This document shows, piece after piece, positions 9,152-17,542 of a stretch of DNA of 64,000 nt (position 1 is its first letter; every line of letters begins with the position of its first letter). The position numbers and the translations under genes are program-made. Origin of the DNA: Polycyclovorans algicola TG408. GTDB lineage: Bacteria; Pseudomonadota; Gammaproteobacteria; Nevskiales; Nevskiaceae. The notes under the pieces are model-generated. The model had not been told where the DNA came from, did not search any database, and saw nothing but the letters and a program-made list of their open reading frames with translations. The stretch covers positions 1,730,830-1,794,829 of the forward strand of contig NZ_JOMH01000001.1 of NCBI RefSeq assembly GCF_000711245.1, in the 5' to 3' direction.

Positions 9152-10783
9152 ATGCGGTTCGATTATGTGATTGTGGGCGGCGGCTCGGCGGGTTGCGTGC
9201 TGGCCAATCGGCTCAGCGCCGATGCATCAGTCAAGGTGGCCCTGGTGGAAGCCGGGCCGGATGACACCAATCCGTTCATCCATATTCCCGGCGGCATCAT
9301 TCCGGTGATCCGCAGCAACACCCTGAACTGGAAGTTCGAGACCCAGCCGGAAGCCGGCTGCGCAAAGCGCCGCTTGTTCTGGCCGCGCGGACGCACGCTG
9401 GGCGGCAGCTCGGCGATCAACGCCATGTGCTATATCCGCGGTCATCGCAGCGACTACGACCACTGGGCCAGCCTCGGTTGTCAGGGTTGGTCCTACGACG
9501 CGCTGCTGCCGCTGTTCAAATCCATTGAGCATTTCGAGCCTGGCGCCAACGCCTTTCATGGGGTTGGCGGCGGTCTCAATGTGGCTGAGCCGCGCTACAT
9601 GAACCCGCTGATGAGCGCGTTCATTGAGGCCGCGCAGCAAGCCGGACATGCCCGCAACGACGATTTCAATGGCGCCGAACAGGAAGGCATCGGCCGTTAT
9701 CACGTGATGCAGAAGGATGGCGAGCGTTGCAGCAATGCGCGCGCGTTTCTGACCCCGGTGCGCGAACGCCCCAACCTGACGGTGATCACCGACACGCATG
9801 CGCGCCGGGTGGTGTTCGACGGTAAGCGCGCGGTGGGGGTTGAGGTGCAGCGCAAAGGCCGCGTCGAGATCTTGAGCGCAACCCGCGAGGTCATCCTGAG
9901 TGCCGGGGCGGTCGGTTCGCCACAGTTGCTCTTGTTGTCTGGCGTGGGACCCAAAGCCGAGCTGGACCGCCACGGCATCGTGCAGGTTCACGAGCTGCCC
10001 GGGGTGGGTGAAAACCTGCAGGATCACCTCGACATCCACGTCACCGTGACCGAGAAAACCAGCTTCGCGATCACCCTGCATCCCAGTGGTTGGTTACGCT
10101 CGCTGAAGATGCTCTGGGCCTACCTGCGCGGCCGGCAGGGCGAGCTGAGTTCAAATTTTGCGCAGGTGGGCGGCTTCATCAAGAGTGACCCGGCGCAGCC
10201 GGTGCCCGACATTCAGTGGCACATGGTGCCGTTTGTGTATGCCAATCACGGGCAGAAGCTGGGGCCCTTGTTTCGCCATCGCGCGTTCACGCTGATGAGC
10301 TGTTTTCTGCGGCCGGAGTCGCGTGGACGTATACGCCTGGCCAGTGCCGATCCACTGGTCAAGCCGCAGATCGAGGCCAATTACCTGGCCACCGAGCGTG
10401 ACCTGTCCGTCTTGGTGACCGGCATTCGCAAGGCACGTGAGGTGCTGCGCCAGCCGGCATTCGCCCGTCACTATCGCGCCGAGCTTGATCCCGGCGACGC
10501 GGTGCAGAGCGACGCCCAGTTGCGCGACTACGTTCGCGCCCGCGCCGAAACGATTTATCACCCGGTGGGCACGTGCAAAATGGGGGTCGACGCAGCGGCA
10601 GTGGTCGATCCGCGCCTTCGGGTTTGCGGGGTTTCGGGTCTGCGTGTGATCGATGCCTCCATCATGCCCACCTTGATCGGCGGCAATACCAACGCACCGG
10701 CCACCGTGATCGGTGAAAATGGGGCTCGCATGATCATCGAGGACGCAGCGCGGCAGCCGGAGGCGGTTCCTCTGGCGGCGTGA
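9152..10783 (+). CDS. GMC-family FAD-dependent alcohol dehydrogenase (choline dehydrogenase/AlkJ-like)
   Basis: 543-residue flavoprotein predicted to oxidise an alcohol. The N-terminal ADP-binding motif is VGGGSAG (residues 8-14), followed by the GMC signature PRGRTLGGSSAINAM. The C-terminal substrate domain contains YHPVGTCKMG (catalytic His near residue 470) and the closing NTNAPATVIGE motif. ATG 9152 was chosen over upstream codons because GGAGGAG lies 7-13 nt before it and the FAD motif follows at once. It is divergent from the broken ATPase gene (94-nt gap). Family members act on choline, medium-chain alcohols or polyethylene glycol; the substrate here is not decidable. Confidence 0.93.
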   Translation: MRFDYVIVGGGSAGCVLANRLSADASVKVALVEAGPDDTNPFIHIPGGIIPVIRSNTLNWKFETQPEAGCAKRRLFWPRGRTLGGSSAINAMCYIRGHRSDYDHWASLGCQGWSYDALLPLFKSIEHFEPGANAFHGVGGGLNVAEPRYMNPLMSAFIEAAQQAGHARNDDFNGAEQEGIGRYHVMQKDGERCSNARAFLTPVRERPNLTVITDTHARRVVFDGKRAVGVEVQRKGRVEILSATREVILSAGAVGSPQLLLLSGVGPKAELDRHGIVQVHELPGVGENLQDHLDIHVTVTEKTSFAITLHPSGWLRSLKMLWAYLRGRQGELSSNFAQVGGFIKSDPAQPVPDIQWHMVPFVYANHGQKLGPLFRHRAFTLMSCFLRPESRGRIRLASADPLVKPQIEANYLATERDLSVLVTGIRKAREVLRQPAFARHYRAELDPGDAVQSDAQLRDYVRARAETIYHPVGTCKMGVDAAAVVDPRLRVCGVSGLRVIDASIMPTLIGGNTNAPATVIGENGARMIIEDAARQPEAVPLAA

Positions 10784-10802
10784 GTCCGAATCAGGAGGAT
10801 GG

Positions 10803-11321
10803 GTGGCACAACAACCGAGAGTGAAAGGGCTGGCCCTTGTCGTCGTGCTAGCAGGCCTTTCGGGCTGCGCGGTGTCCGGTGGTTTTTTCTCGTCGCTTGG
10901 CCAGTCCGACCCGGTCGAGGTGCGTGAAGTGCGGCGCGCGCTCGCCTGCGGCAGTACGCAAGACGAGGTGGCATTGACGCTGATGTCCAGCCCTGCCGAG
11001 TATGCCGCCTGGGAATCGCAACGCGGTGCCCACCTCTATGGCGATGCGACGCTGCCAGCCGGCCAGTATCTGCTGGTTGAAATGGGCCGCCGTAAATTTG
11101 AGGGCTACGGCATGGCGATCAGCTCGGCGGCGACAGCCAAGCGCGGTCTGTTGACCCTGCGCGCCACCTTCATTGAGCCGGCTGCCGGTACCGATCCGGG
11201 CGGCGAAGCGGTGAGCCCGTGCTCGTTGATCAAGCTGCCTGACATGGCCCTTGAAACCATCGAGCTGATTGACGAGGACGGCGACCGCCGCGCCACCCTG
11301 ACATTGGAGCCCCAGGCATGA
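10803..11321 (+). CDS. putative lipoprotein, possibly PrcB-like
   Basis: 172 residues from a GTG start preceded by AGGAGG at 10793. The N-terminal signal ends in a lipobox (GLSGC, Cys22), so the product is probably an envelope lipoprotein. The C-terminal half (GRRKFEGYGMAISS...LTLRATFIEPAAG) resembles the PrcB_C domain of protease-complex subunits, with a GGY-like turn and an EP-containing strand; this is a weak resemblance. It overlaps the next gene by 4 nt, so the two are probably cotranslated. Confidence 0.75.
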   Translation: MAQQPRVKGLALVVVLAGLSGCAVSGGFFSSLGQSDPVEVREVRRALACGSTQDEVALTLMSSPAEYAAWESQRGAHLYGDATLPAGQYLLVEMGRRKFEGYGMAISSAATAKRGLLTLRATFIEPAAGTDPGGEAVSPCSLIKLPDMALETIELIDEDGDRRATLTLEPQA

Positions 11322-11779
11322 ACCGTTTGCCCGCGCTGTTCGGCCTGTTGATGATCCTGTTGCCGGCATGGGCCACCGCCCAGGCCGAGCGCGAGGGGGC
11401 CGCCACGCCTATCGAGGCGGTGCAACGCTTCCACGAAGCCCTGAAGGCCAGTGACCCGGAGACTGCAATCCTGCAACTGGCGCCGGATCTGGTGGTGTTC
11501 GAGACCGGCTTTGCCGAAGCGCATCCGCGCGCGTATGCCGACAACAATCTGGCGATGGACCTGGCCTTTGCGGTGGTGACCAACCGGCGCATCGTCGAAC
11601 AGGTCGAGCGCGTTGAGGAGAAGATCGCCTGGGTGTTGACCCGTTCGGAGTTGACCAGCAAGCCCGGCACCGACCCGATTGCCCTGCGGCAGACCGAAAC
11701 CATGATCCTGCGGCAGTACGCCGACGGCTGGAAGATTGCCCACATTCATTGGTCAGCGCATCCGTTCGAGCAGGATTGA
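11318..11779 (+). CDS. secreted SnoaL/NTF2-like domain protein
   Basis: 153 residues with a clear signal peptide (MNRLPALFGLLMILLPAWATAQA). The remainder has the helix-then-sheet pattern of NTF2-like proteins: TPIEAVQRFHEALKASDPETAILQLAPDLVVFE followed by beta strands ending in DGWKIAHIHWSAH. Proteins with this fold in the periplasm have diverse binding or catalytic roles; none can be assigned. The ATG lies inside the stop of the upstream lipoprotein gene (ATGA), which suggests a two-gene unit. Confidence 0.75.
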   Translation: MNRLPALFGLLMILLPAWATAQAEREGAATPIEAVQRFHEALKASDPETAILQLAPDLVVFETGFAEAHPRAYADNNLAMDLAFAVVTNRRIVEQVERVEEKIAWVLTRSELTSKPGTDPIALRQTETMILRQYADGWKIAHIHWSAHPFEQD

Positions 11780-11819
11780 TCGCCGCGCACCGACGTCACC
11801 CCGAGAAGGACGCTGACAC

Positions 11820-12746
11820 ATGCTTAATGGACTGCCCGCACCGCTGCACGGTGCGATCATGGCGCTGCTGCTGCTGATCAACACCGTGTTCTGGGTGGTG
11901 CCGGTCTACGCGCTGATTCTGCTCAAACTGCTGACGCCGGGTGGCACCGCGCCGCGGCGCGTCCTTGATCGCGCCATCGCCTGGCTGGCGCAGCGCTGGG
12001 CGATGTGCAACGTGGTGCTGTCGAAGGTGCTCATGGCGGTTGACGTCGAGGTCAATATCGACGCCGATCTGAGCCCTAAAGGGCAGTACCTGGTCTGCTG
12101 CAACCACCAGACCTGGAACGACATCTTCATGCTGATGTACGCCTTCGGCAGCCGTGCGCCGTTTTTCAAGTTCTTCCTGAAGCAGGAGCTGATCTGGGTG
12201 CCGCTGCTGGGCCTGGCGTGGTGGGGCCTGGACTATCCGTTCATGAAGCGGCACTCGCGTCAGGACCTGGCGAAGAACCCGGCGTTGCGCGGCAGCGACA
12301 TCGAAACCACCAAGCGCGCCTGCGCCCGCTACAAGGGCCAGCCGGTGATGATTCTCAATTTTCTGGAAGGCACACGCTTCACCGCGGACAAGCACCGTCG
12401 TCAAAAGTCGCCCTACACCCACTTGCTCAAACCCAAGGCCGGCGGCTTCGCCTTCGCGCTGGGCGCCATGGGGCGCAATCTTGATGCGCTGCTCGACGTG
12501 ACCATCGTTTATCCCGGCGGTGCGCAGGGGTTCTGGCCGTTTCTCTGCGGCCGCGTGCGCCAGGTGCGCATCCACGTGCGCCAACTGCGGATGGACGACG
12601 AGTGGTTCGACGGCAACTACGAGTCCGACCAGCGTTTCCGAGCCGGCTTTCAGCGCTGGGTGGCCGATCTGTGGCACGAAAAGGACGTTCGCATCGGTGA
12701 GATGCTCAAGGCGTCAGGGTCTTCGGCATCGCCCAAGCCTGATTGA
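11820..12746 (+). CDS. 1-acyl-sn-glycerol-3-phosphate acyltransferase, YihG-like
   Basis: 308-residue membrane-associated acyltransferase of the PlsC/LPLAT superfamily, which transfers acyl chains to lysophospholipids. The catalytic H-x4-D motif is visible as NHQTWND (His96, Asp101) and the downstream block as NFLEGTRFT. A hydrophobic N-terminal helix precedes them. The length and the WNDIFML context are closest to YihG, which in E. coli modifies phospholipid acyl composition. The 3' end overlaps the convergent transporter gene by 41 nt. Confidence 0.88.
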   Translation: MLNGLPAPLHGAIMALLLLINTVFWVVPVYALILLKLLTPGGTAPRRVLDRAIAWLAQRWAMCNVVLSKVLMAVDVEVNIDADLSPKGQYLVCCNHQTWNDIFMLMYAFGSRAPFFKFFLKQELIWVPLLGLAWWGLDYPFMKRHSRQDLAKNPALRGSDIETTKRACARYKGQPVMILNFLEGTRFTADKHRRQKSPYTHLLKPKAGGFAFALGAMGRNLDALLDVTIVYPGGAQGFWPFLCGRVRQVRIHVRQLRMDDEWFDGNYESDQRFRAGFQRWVADLWHEKDVRIGEMLKASGSSASPKPD

Positions 12747-13941
12747 GACGCGTCAGCGGGCTGCCGCGGTCCAGCGCCCACACCAACCACAGGCAGCCGA
12801 TCACCGAAACCGCCATGCCCAGCGCCAGCAGGGCCACGTAACCGAGGTGATCCCCGACCAGGCCGCCAGCAAACACCGCGCTGCCCATCACCAGCACGAT
12901 GATGCAGGCCAGCAGGGTGTAGTCGGTGCCGCCATGTTCAGGGTCGGCGGCGTCCATCATCAGCGTGAACAGGGCAACCGTGGCCATGGCCCCAAAAAAG
13001 CTTTCCAGCAGGCTGCCGGTCCACAGCATGGCCAGCGGTGCGACGCCCAATGCGGCGAGCAGGTAGGGGGTGATGCTGACGGCCTGCAGCAGACCGAACA
13101 GATAAAGGGTGGTGCGACGCGGCAGCCGCCATGCAAGGACGCCGCCGAGGGCCGCGCCGGCCAGGGCCATCAGCGACCCGACAGTGCCTTTGATCAAGGC
13201 AATGTCGGTCTTGGTCAGGCCCAGGTCGACCATCATCGGGCCGATATGCGCCGAGGCCATGGTGTCGCCAAACTTGTAAGCCGCGATCAGGCCGATAAAC
13301 CCGGCGAGGCCGGGGCGACGCAGGCGTGTCCACCAGCCCAGCAGCAGGTCACGGCGCGTGGTATCCGCAGGGATGGCGGTGAGCGGCAGCGGCTCGCGTA
13401 TGAAAAGCACCGGGATCACCGTCAGGGCCAGCAGCCCGGCCATGGTCAGCAGCATGGTCGCCCAGCCGGCGATGGCGTAGAGCCACAGCAGCAGTCCGCC
13501 GCCGAGAATCATGCCGATGCGGTAACCCCCCACCTGGATGCCGTTGCCCAGCCCGCGTTGTGGTGCGGTCAGCAGGCGCACGGCGAGGCCGTCGGTGGCA
13601 ATGTCCTGGGTGGCGGCGACGCAGTTGAACAGGAACAGGGCGATAAACAGGGCCGCGAAGCTGCCGTCCAGCGGCAGTGCGGTCAGGCCCAGTGCCAGCA
13701 GCACGCCGGCAACCTGCAGCGGCAGCAACCAGTCGCGTCGGCTGCCGCGATGGTCGACCCACGGCGCCCAGAGAAACTTCACCGCCCAGGGAATGAACAG
13801 CAGGCTGACGCTGCTGATGGCGGTCAGCGAATGACCCTGTTCGCGCATCAGCACCGGCAGGGCCTGGGTGAAGAAGCCGTAGGGCAGGCCCTGCGCGAAA
13901 TACAGCGCGGCCAGCAGCAAGAACATCCGGCGGGTGCTCAC
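12706..13941 (-). CDS. AmpG-like major facilitator transporter
   Basis: About 411 residues with around 12 hydrophobic segments. The start (MFLLLAALYFAQGLPYGFFTQALPVLMREQG) matches the AmpG/PAT branch of the MFS, whose best-known member imports anhydromuropeptides for cell-wall recycling and beta-lactamase induction. Also typical are WAVKFLWAPWVD between helices 2 and 3, and CVAATQDIATDG. The start is GTG 13941 or ATG 13926; the longer frame upstream lies inside the DUF502 gene and is unlikely. The substrate is inferred from family only. Its 3' end overlaps the acyltransferase gene. Confidence 0.85.
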   Translation of the reverse strand: MSTRRMFLLLAALYFAQGLPYGFFTQALPVLMREQGHSLTAISSVSLLFIPWAVKFLWAPWVDHRGSRRDWLLPLQVAGVLLALGLTALPLDGSFAALFIALFLFNCVAATQDIATDGLAVRLLTAPQRGLGNGIQVGGYRIGMILGGGLLLWLYAIAGWATMLLTMAGLLALTVIPVLFIREPLPLTAIPADTTRRDLLLGWWTRLRRPGLAGFIGLIAAYKFGDTMASAHIGPMMVDLGLTKTDIALIKGTVGSLMALAGAALGGVLAWRLPRRTTLYLFGLLQAVSITPYLLAALGVAPLAMLWTGSLLESFFGAMATVALFTLMMDAADPEHGGTDYTLLACIIVLVMGSAVFAGGLVGDHLGYVALLALGMAVSVIGCLWLVWALDRGSPLTRLNQAWAMPKTLTP

Positions 13942-13948
13942 CCGGGCG

Positions 13949-14653
13949 TCAGGTCCCGCTGGGCGGTGGCGGGGTTGGCGGCGTCGCGGTGGGTGACGCT
14001 GCAGGCATTTCGACGTCAACAGGCGCCTCGCCGGCGCGCGACAGACCGGCGGTGATGACAAAGCGCATGGCCTCTTCAAAGCTCATGTCCAGCGGCGTCA
14101 GCAGGCTGCGCGGCAACATCAGCGTGTACCCGCCGATCTGATAGCTCATGGGCAGGTACACCGCGACCTCGTCTTCGGCGCCCGACATCGGCGTGTCGGC
14201 GAGATCGCTGATGGTGACGAAGCCGACCAGGCGAATCGGCATGTTGGGCAGCTTGACGGTGACCACCTGGCTGAAGCGACGATTGTTGTCGCCCGACATC
14301 AAGCGGGTGAGGTCACGGACGGCGCCGTAAACGGTCTTGACCAGCGGAATGCGGTTCATCGCCGTTTCCACCCACTGCAGCACCTGGCGGAACACCACAC
14401 CGCGAATGCCGACCCCGATCAGGAAGATCAGCACCACCGCCAGAATCAGCCCCATGCCGGGCAGGTACAGCGGTCCGGGCAGCAGCACACTGAGCAGGCC
14501 GCCGAGCAGCGACTCGGCGGCACCGATCAGCCACACCACCACGGCGGCGGTGATCACGATCGGCAACACCGCCAGCAAACCGGCCAGAAAGGTGCTGGTG
14601 AACTTGCGCAGGCGGACCCTAGAGCGGGTGGAAATCAGCGGTTCGGTACTCAT
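13949..14653 (-). CDS. DUF502 membrane protein
   Basis: 234 residues: two N-terminal transmembrane helices (about residues 20-45 and 65-88) followed by the DUF502 soluble region with the family pattern IPLVKTVYGAVRDL and a proline-rich tail. The function of DUF502 proteins is not established. The start codon overlaps the stop of the upstream FAH-family gene by 4 nt. The AmpG-like gene starts 7 nt downstream, so FAH hydrolase, DUF502 and AmpG-like genes form one minus-strand unit. Confidence 0.9.
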   Translation of the reverse strand: MSTEPLISTRSRVRLRKFTSTFLAGLLAVLPIVITAAVVVWLIGAAESLLGGLLSVLLPGPLYLPGMGLILAVVLIFLIGVGIRGVVFRQVLQWVETAMNRIPLVKTVYGAVRDLTRLMSGDNNRRFSQVVTVKLPNMPIRLVGFVTISDLADTPMSGAEDEVAVYLPMSYQIGGYTLMLPRSLLTPLDMSFEEAMRFVITAGLSRAGEAPVDVEMPAASPTATPPTPPPPSGT

Positions 14654-15276
14654 GAGCAGGTCCAGGTGTAAGTGCCCAGGGTCGGGCCGGCCAGCGTGAT
14701 CTGATCGCCGGGACTGAGGGGGCCGACGCCTTTCGGGGTGCCGGTGAACAGCACGTCACCGGGCGCCAGCGCCCAGAGTTGTGACAGCAGGTGAATTTGC
14801 CGCGCCACGGTAACGCGCATGTCGCGGGTCTGGCCGTGCTGTCGCAACCGGCCGTTGACATGGCAGGTGAAGCTCAACGCCTGCAGGTCCTGTTCGAGGT
14901 AGGGCTTGAAGTCGCCCAGCGGCGCGCTGCCGTCGAAGGCCTTGGCGCGCTCCCACGGTTCCCCCCGGCTGCGAAGTTGCGTCTGCAGGTCGCGCAGGGT
15001 CAGGTCCAGCCCGAGGGTGAGGCCGGCAACGCAGTCCAGCGCCTCGTCTTCGGGAATATCGCGGCCGCCGCCGGTGAGGACGACCACCAGCTCGGCTTCA
15101 AAGTGCACGCTGCCGAGCCCGCGCGGCAGCACGATGGGCTCGTCTTCGGGCACCACCGCTGAGGCCGGCTTCATGAAGATCACGCAGTCACCATCGTCCG
15201 CCGCCCCCGGCTGCGCCAATTCGGCCACGTGTTCGGCGTAGTTGCGACCGATGCAGAAGATGCGGGCGGGATTCAT
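14650..15276 (-). CDS. fumarylacetoacetate hydrolase family protein (YcgM-like)
   Basis: 208 residues of the single-domain FAH family, metal-dependent hydrolases or decarboxylases acting on acylpyruvates and related diketo acids. Visible are the N-terminal IFCIGRNYAEHVAE, the metal-binding HFEAELVVVL block, and the C-terminal GDVLFTGTPKGVGPLSPGD motif. ATG 15276 was chosen because the family begins right there (NPARIFCIGRNY); the longer frame adds six unlikely residues. Size and motifs are closest to YcgM-type acylpyruvases; the exact substrate is unknown. Confidence 0.9.
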   Translation of the reverse strand: MNPARIFCIGRNYAEHVAELAQPGAADDGDCVIFMKPASAVVPEDEPIVLPRGLGSVHFEAELVVVLTGGGRDIPEDEALDCVAGLTLGLDLTLRDLQTQLRSRGEPWERAKAFDGSAPLGDFKPYLEQDLQALSFTCHVNGRLRQHGQTRDMRVTVARQIHLLSQLWALAPGDVLFTGTPKGVGPLSPGDQITLAGPTLGTYTWTCS

Positions 15277-15343
15277 GGCGATAGCAGGTACCAATCCGGT
15301 GAGCGGGGCGGGGGCGTCATAGTGTGCCAGTCGCCGACATCAA

Positions 15344-15368
15344 AAAGCCCGGCGCGGGGCCGGGCTTT
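15344..15368 (-). terminator. rho-independent terminator of pckA
   Basis: A 9-bp GC-rich stem (AAAGCCCGG / CCGGGCTTT) with a short loop lies 30 nt past the pckA stop. Read on the minus strand it ends in a run of five T. It also separates pckA from the FAH-family gene transcribed in the same direction. Confidence 0.85.
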
Positions 15369-15397
15369 GTGATCAAACCGTGTCTCGGACGCTCGGC

Positions 15398-17050
15398 TTA
15401 AATGCGCGCCTCAATCCCGAAGCTGCCGAAGCCCTTCTTGTTGAAGTTTTCCCGGAACATGTCACGAAGCTTGGTGGCGGTGGCGTCGTAAGCGTCCTTG
15501 TCGGCCCAAGTGTTACGCGGGTCGAGAATGGCGCTGTCGACACCCGGGCAGCGCTTGGGCATTTTCAGGTTCAGCGTCGGCTGCACGGCGGTCTCAACGT
15601 TGTCGAGCTCACCGTTGAGCGCGGCATTGAGCAGCGCGCGCGTCACCTTCAGGCTCATGCGCTTGCCGGTGCCGTAGGGGCCGCCACTCCACCCCGTGTT
15701 GAGCAGGATGCAGCGCACGTTGTGCTTTTGCATTTTCTTCGCCAGCAGCTCGGCATAGACGTTGGGCTTGTGCGCCATGAACGGGCCGCCAAAGCATGCC
15801 GAGAAGGTCGGTTGCGGCTCGGTGACGCCGACTTCGGTGCCCGCGACGCGCGCGGTGAAGCCCGAGACGAAGTGATACATCACGTCCTTGGGTTCGAGCA
15901 TCGAGATCGGCGGCAGCACCCCGAAGGCATCGGCGGTGAGCAGCACGATGGTTTCAGGGTGCGGACCGCGGCCATTGGGCATGGTGTTCGGCACCACGCT
16001 CAGCGGATAGCTGAAGCGCGTGTTTTCGGCAATCGAGCCGTCGTTCAGGTCGAGCTCGTCGGGATGGCATTCTTCCATCTTCTTGCCGGGCAGCGGCGGC
16101 ACGTTTTCAATGATGGTGCCGGGCTGCGACAGCGCGGCGGCAATCACCGGCTCGGCGGCCTTGTCGAGGTTGATCAGCTTGGCGTAGCAACCGCCTTCAA
16201 GGTTGCACAGGCCGTTGTCGGACCAGATGGTCTCGTCATCGCCGATCAGGCGCCGCGAGGCATCGGCCGACAGGGTGGTTTTGCCGGTGCCCGACAGGCC
16301 GAACAGGATGGCGCCGTCACCCTTGGCGCCCACGTTGGCCGAGCAGTGCATGCTCAGGCGCCCCTGCTTGGGCAGCAAATAGTTGCCGACGGTGAAAATG
16401 GTCTTCTTGTTGACGCCGCAGTAGTCGGCACGGCCGGCGACCAGGCAGATGCGGTTGCGGGCGTCGATGATGACCGCCGCTTCGGAACGGCTGCCGTCAC
16501 GCTCGGGTTCGCAGACGAAGCTCGGCACGTTGAGCATGGTCCAGCGGCGACCGTCCACGTCCTGCACACCCGGCAGATCCTTGGGGAACATGTTGTCGCA
16601 GAAGAATGCGTGGGTGGCGTATTCGCCGACAAAGCGGTACGGCACCGCGAAATCGGGGTCTGAGCCCATGAACAGGTCTTTGACGTACAGCGTCGCGTTC
16701 TTTTCGTTCAAATGTGCGACGACCCGCTTCAGCAGCCCTTCGTATTTCTCAGGGTCGTAGCCACCGAGGTCGGCCTTGAACCAGATTTCGTCGGCCACTT
16801 CCGGCCATTTGACGGCGAAAGTGTCCTTGGTGCGACGACCAGTGCAGTCGGGGTCGGTGTAATAAACCAAGGGGCCGTCGACACCAAGCTTGGTCGGGAA
16901 GGCTTTCTGCTCGTCGGACGGACCGCCGCGACGCACGCGGCCCCGGTCGTTGGCAATGGCCTCATGGAACAACTCGGGCTTGCTCAGATTGGCCTTGTAG
17001 TTGACGTTACTGAGTCCAAAAAGTTGTTCGAGATCAGCCTGAAAGCTCAT
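15398..17050 (-). CDS. pckA: phosphoenolpyruvate carboxykinase (ATP)
   Basis: Gluconeogenic enzyme converting oxaloacetate plus ATP to phosphoenolpyruvate and CO2 in the cytosol. The 550-residue protein carries the ATP-type kinase loop GLSGTGKTTLSAD (about residues 247-259), then DDETIWSDNGLCNLEGGCYAK, and the substrate-binding WSGGPYGTGKRM near the C-terminus. ATG 17050 is preceded by AAGGA at a suitable distance; 22 further upstream codons in frame are unlikely. It is monocistronic with its own terminator and divergent from the small secreted-protein gene. Confidence 0.97.
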   Translation of the reverse strand: MSFQADLEQLFGLSNVNYKANLSKPELFHEAIANDRGRVRRGGPSDEQKAFPTKLGVDGPLVYYTDPDCTGRRTKDTFAVKWPEVADEIWFKADLGGYDPEKYEGLLKRVVAHLNEKNATLYVKDLFMGSDPDFAVPYRFVGEYATHAFFCDNMFPKDLPGVQDVDGRRWTMLNVPSFVCEPERDGSRSEAAVIIDARNRICLVAGRADYCGVNKKTIFTVGNYLLPKQGRLSMHCSANVGAKGDGAILFGLSGTGKTTLSADASRRLIGDDETIWSDNGLCNLEGGCYAKLINLDKAAEPVIAAALSQPGTIIENVPPLPGKKMEECHPDELDLNDGSIAENTRFSYPLSVVPNTMPNGRGPHPETIVLLTADAFGVLPPISMLEPKDVMYHFVSGFTARVAGTEVGVTEPQPTFSACFGGPFMAHKPNVYAELLAKKMQKHNVRCILLNTGWSGGPYGTGKRMSLKVTRALLNAALNGELDNVETAVQPTLNLKMPKRCPGVDSAILDPRNTWADKDAYDATATKLRDMFRENFNKKGFGSFGIEARI

Positions 17051-17130
17051 TCGGTGTCCTTGTGTCGCCGGGTGCGGAGAACCGCAAATGGTAAGCAGAC
17101 CGGCGGCGCTCCGCAACCATGCGTGAGGCG

Positions 17131-17158
17131 TTTTGGTGATTGCGCCGGCCTATATACT
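17131..17158 (+). promoter_or_regulatory. candidate sigma70-type promoter for the small secreted protein
   Basis: TATACT at 17153-17158 is a good -10 match. TTTTGG at 17131-17136 is a weak -35 with a 16-nt spacer. It lies 30 nt upstream of the ATG at 17189 in the divergent gap with pckA. Assigned by eye only. Confidence 0.35.
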
Positions 17159-17188
17159 GGCCCGCGAACGGACCTTGGAGCGCTGTGA

Positions 17189-17536
17189 ATGACACGTCAA
17201 TCGAACGCTTTGGGCGTGTTCTGTCTGGTGTTTTGCTCGGCACTGGGCGCGCAGCCCAATCGTGTCGTCGAAGCCTATGGCGACCCTGCCAGAGGCCATT
17301 TCGGCGACCCGGGACAGGGTCATTTTGGTGATCCCAGCCAGGGTCAGTTTCGTCGCCACAACTTCAGCCGCGACCAGGAAGGCACGGTGCCGGTGCTCAA
17401 GGGCATGCCGATCGGGCGCTTCGTCGAGATTCCGCCGCCGCCGCCGCAATCCGCCACAACCCCGGCAGCTCGCCGTGGCGATGCGGTCGATGCGCCTTAC
17501 GTGACGCTCACCCGGCCGCTGGACGACCCAAGCTGA
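17189..17536 (+). CDS. small secreted protein with GHFGDP repeats
   Basis: 115 residues, not recognised. An N-terminal hydrophobic stretch ending ALGAQP looks like a signal peptide. Residues about 31-54 contain three tandem copies of an eight-residue unit (GDPARGHF, GDPGQGHF, GDPSQGQF). A proline run (PPPPPQ) and a hydrophilic tail follow. A GGAG ribosome-binding site ends 8 nt before the ATG. No catalytic motif is visible and the function is unknown. It is divergent from pckA and convergent with pilJ. Confidence 0.7.
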   Translation: MTRQSNALGVFCLVFCSALGAQPNRVVEAYGDPARGHFGDPGQGHFGDPSQGQFRRHNFSRDQEGTVPVLKGMPIGRFVEIPPPPPQSATTPAARRGDAVDAPYVTLTRPLDDPS

Positions 17537-17542
17537 GACCGC

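Noticed and set aside
12520-14055. 511-codon plus-strand frame over the transporter gene
   Set aside because: Gln/His/Arg-rich translation with no motifs, opposite a clear 12-helix membrane protein.
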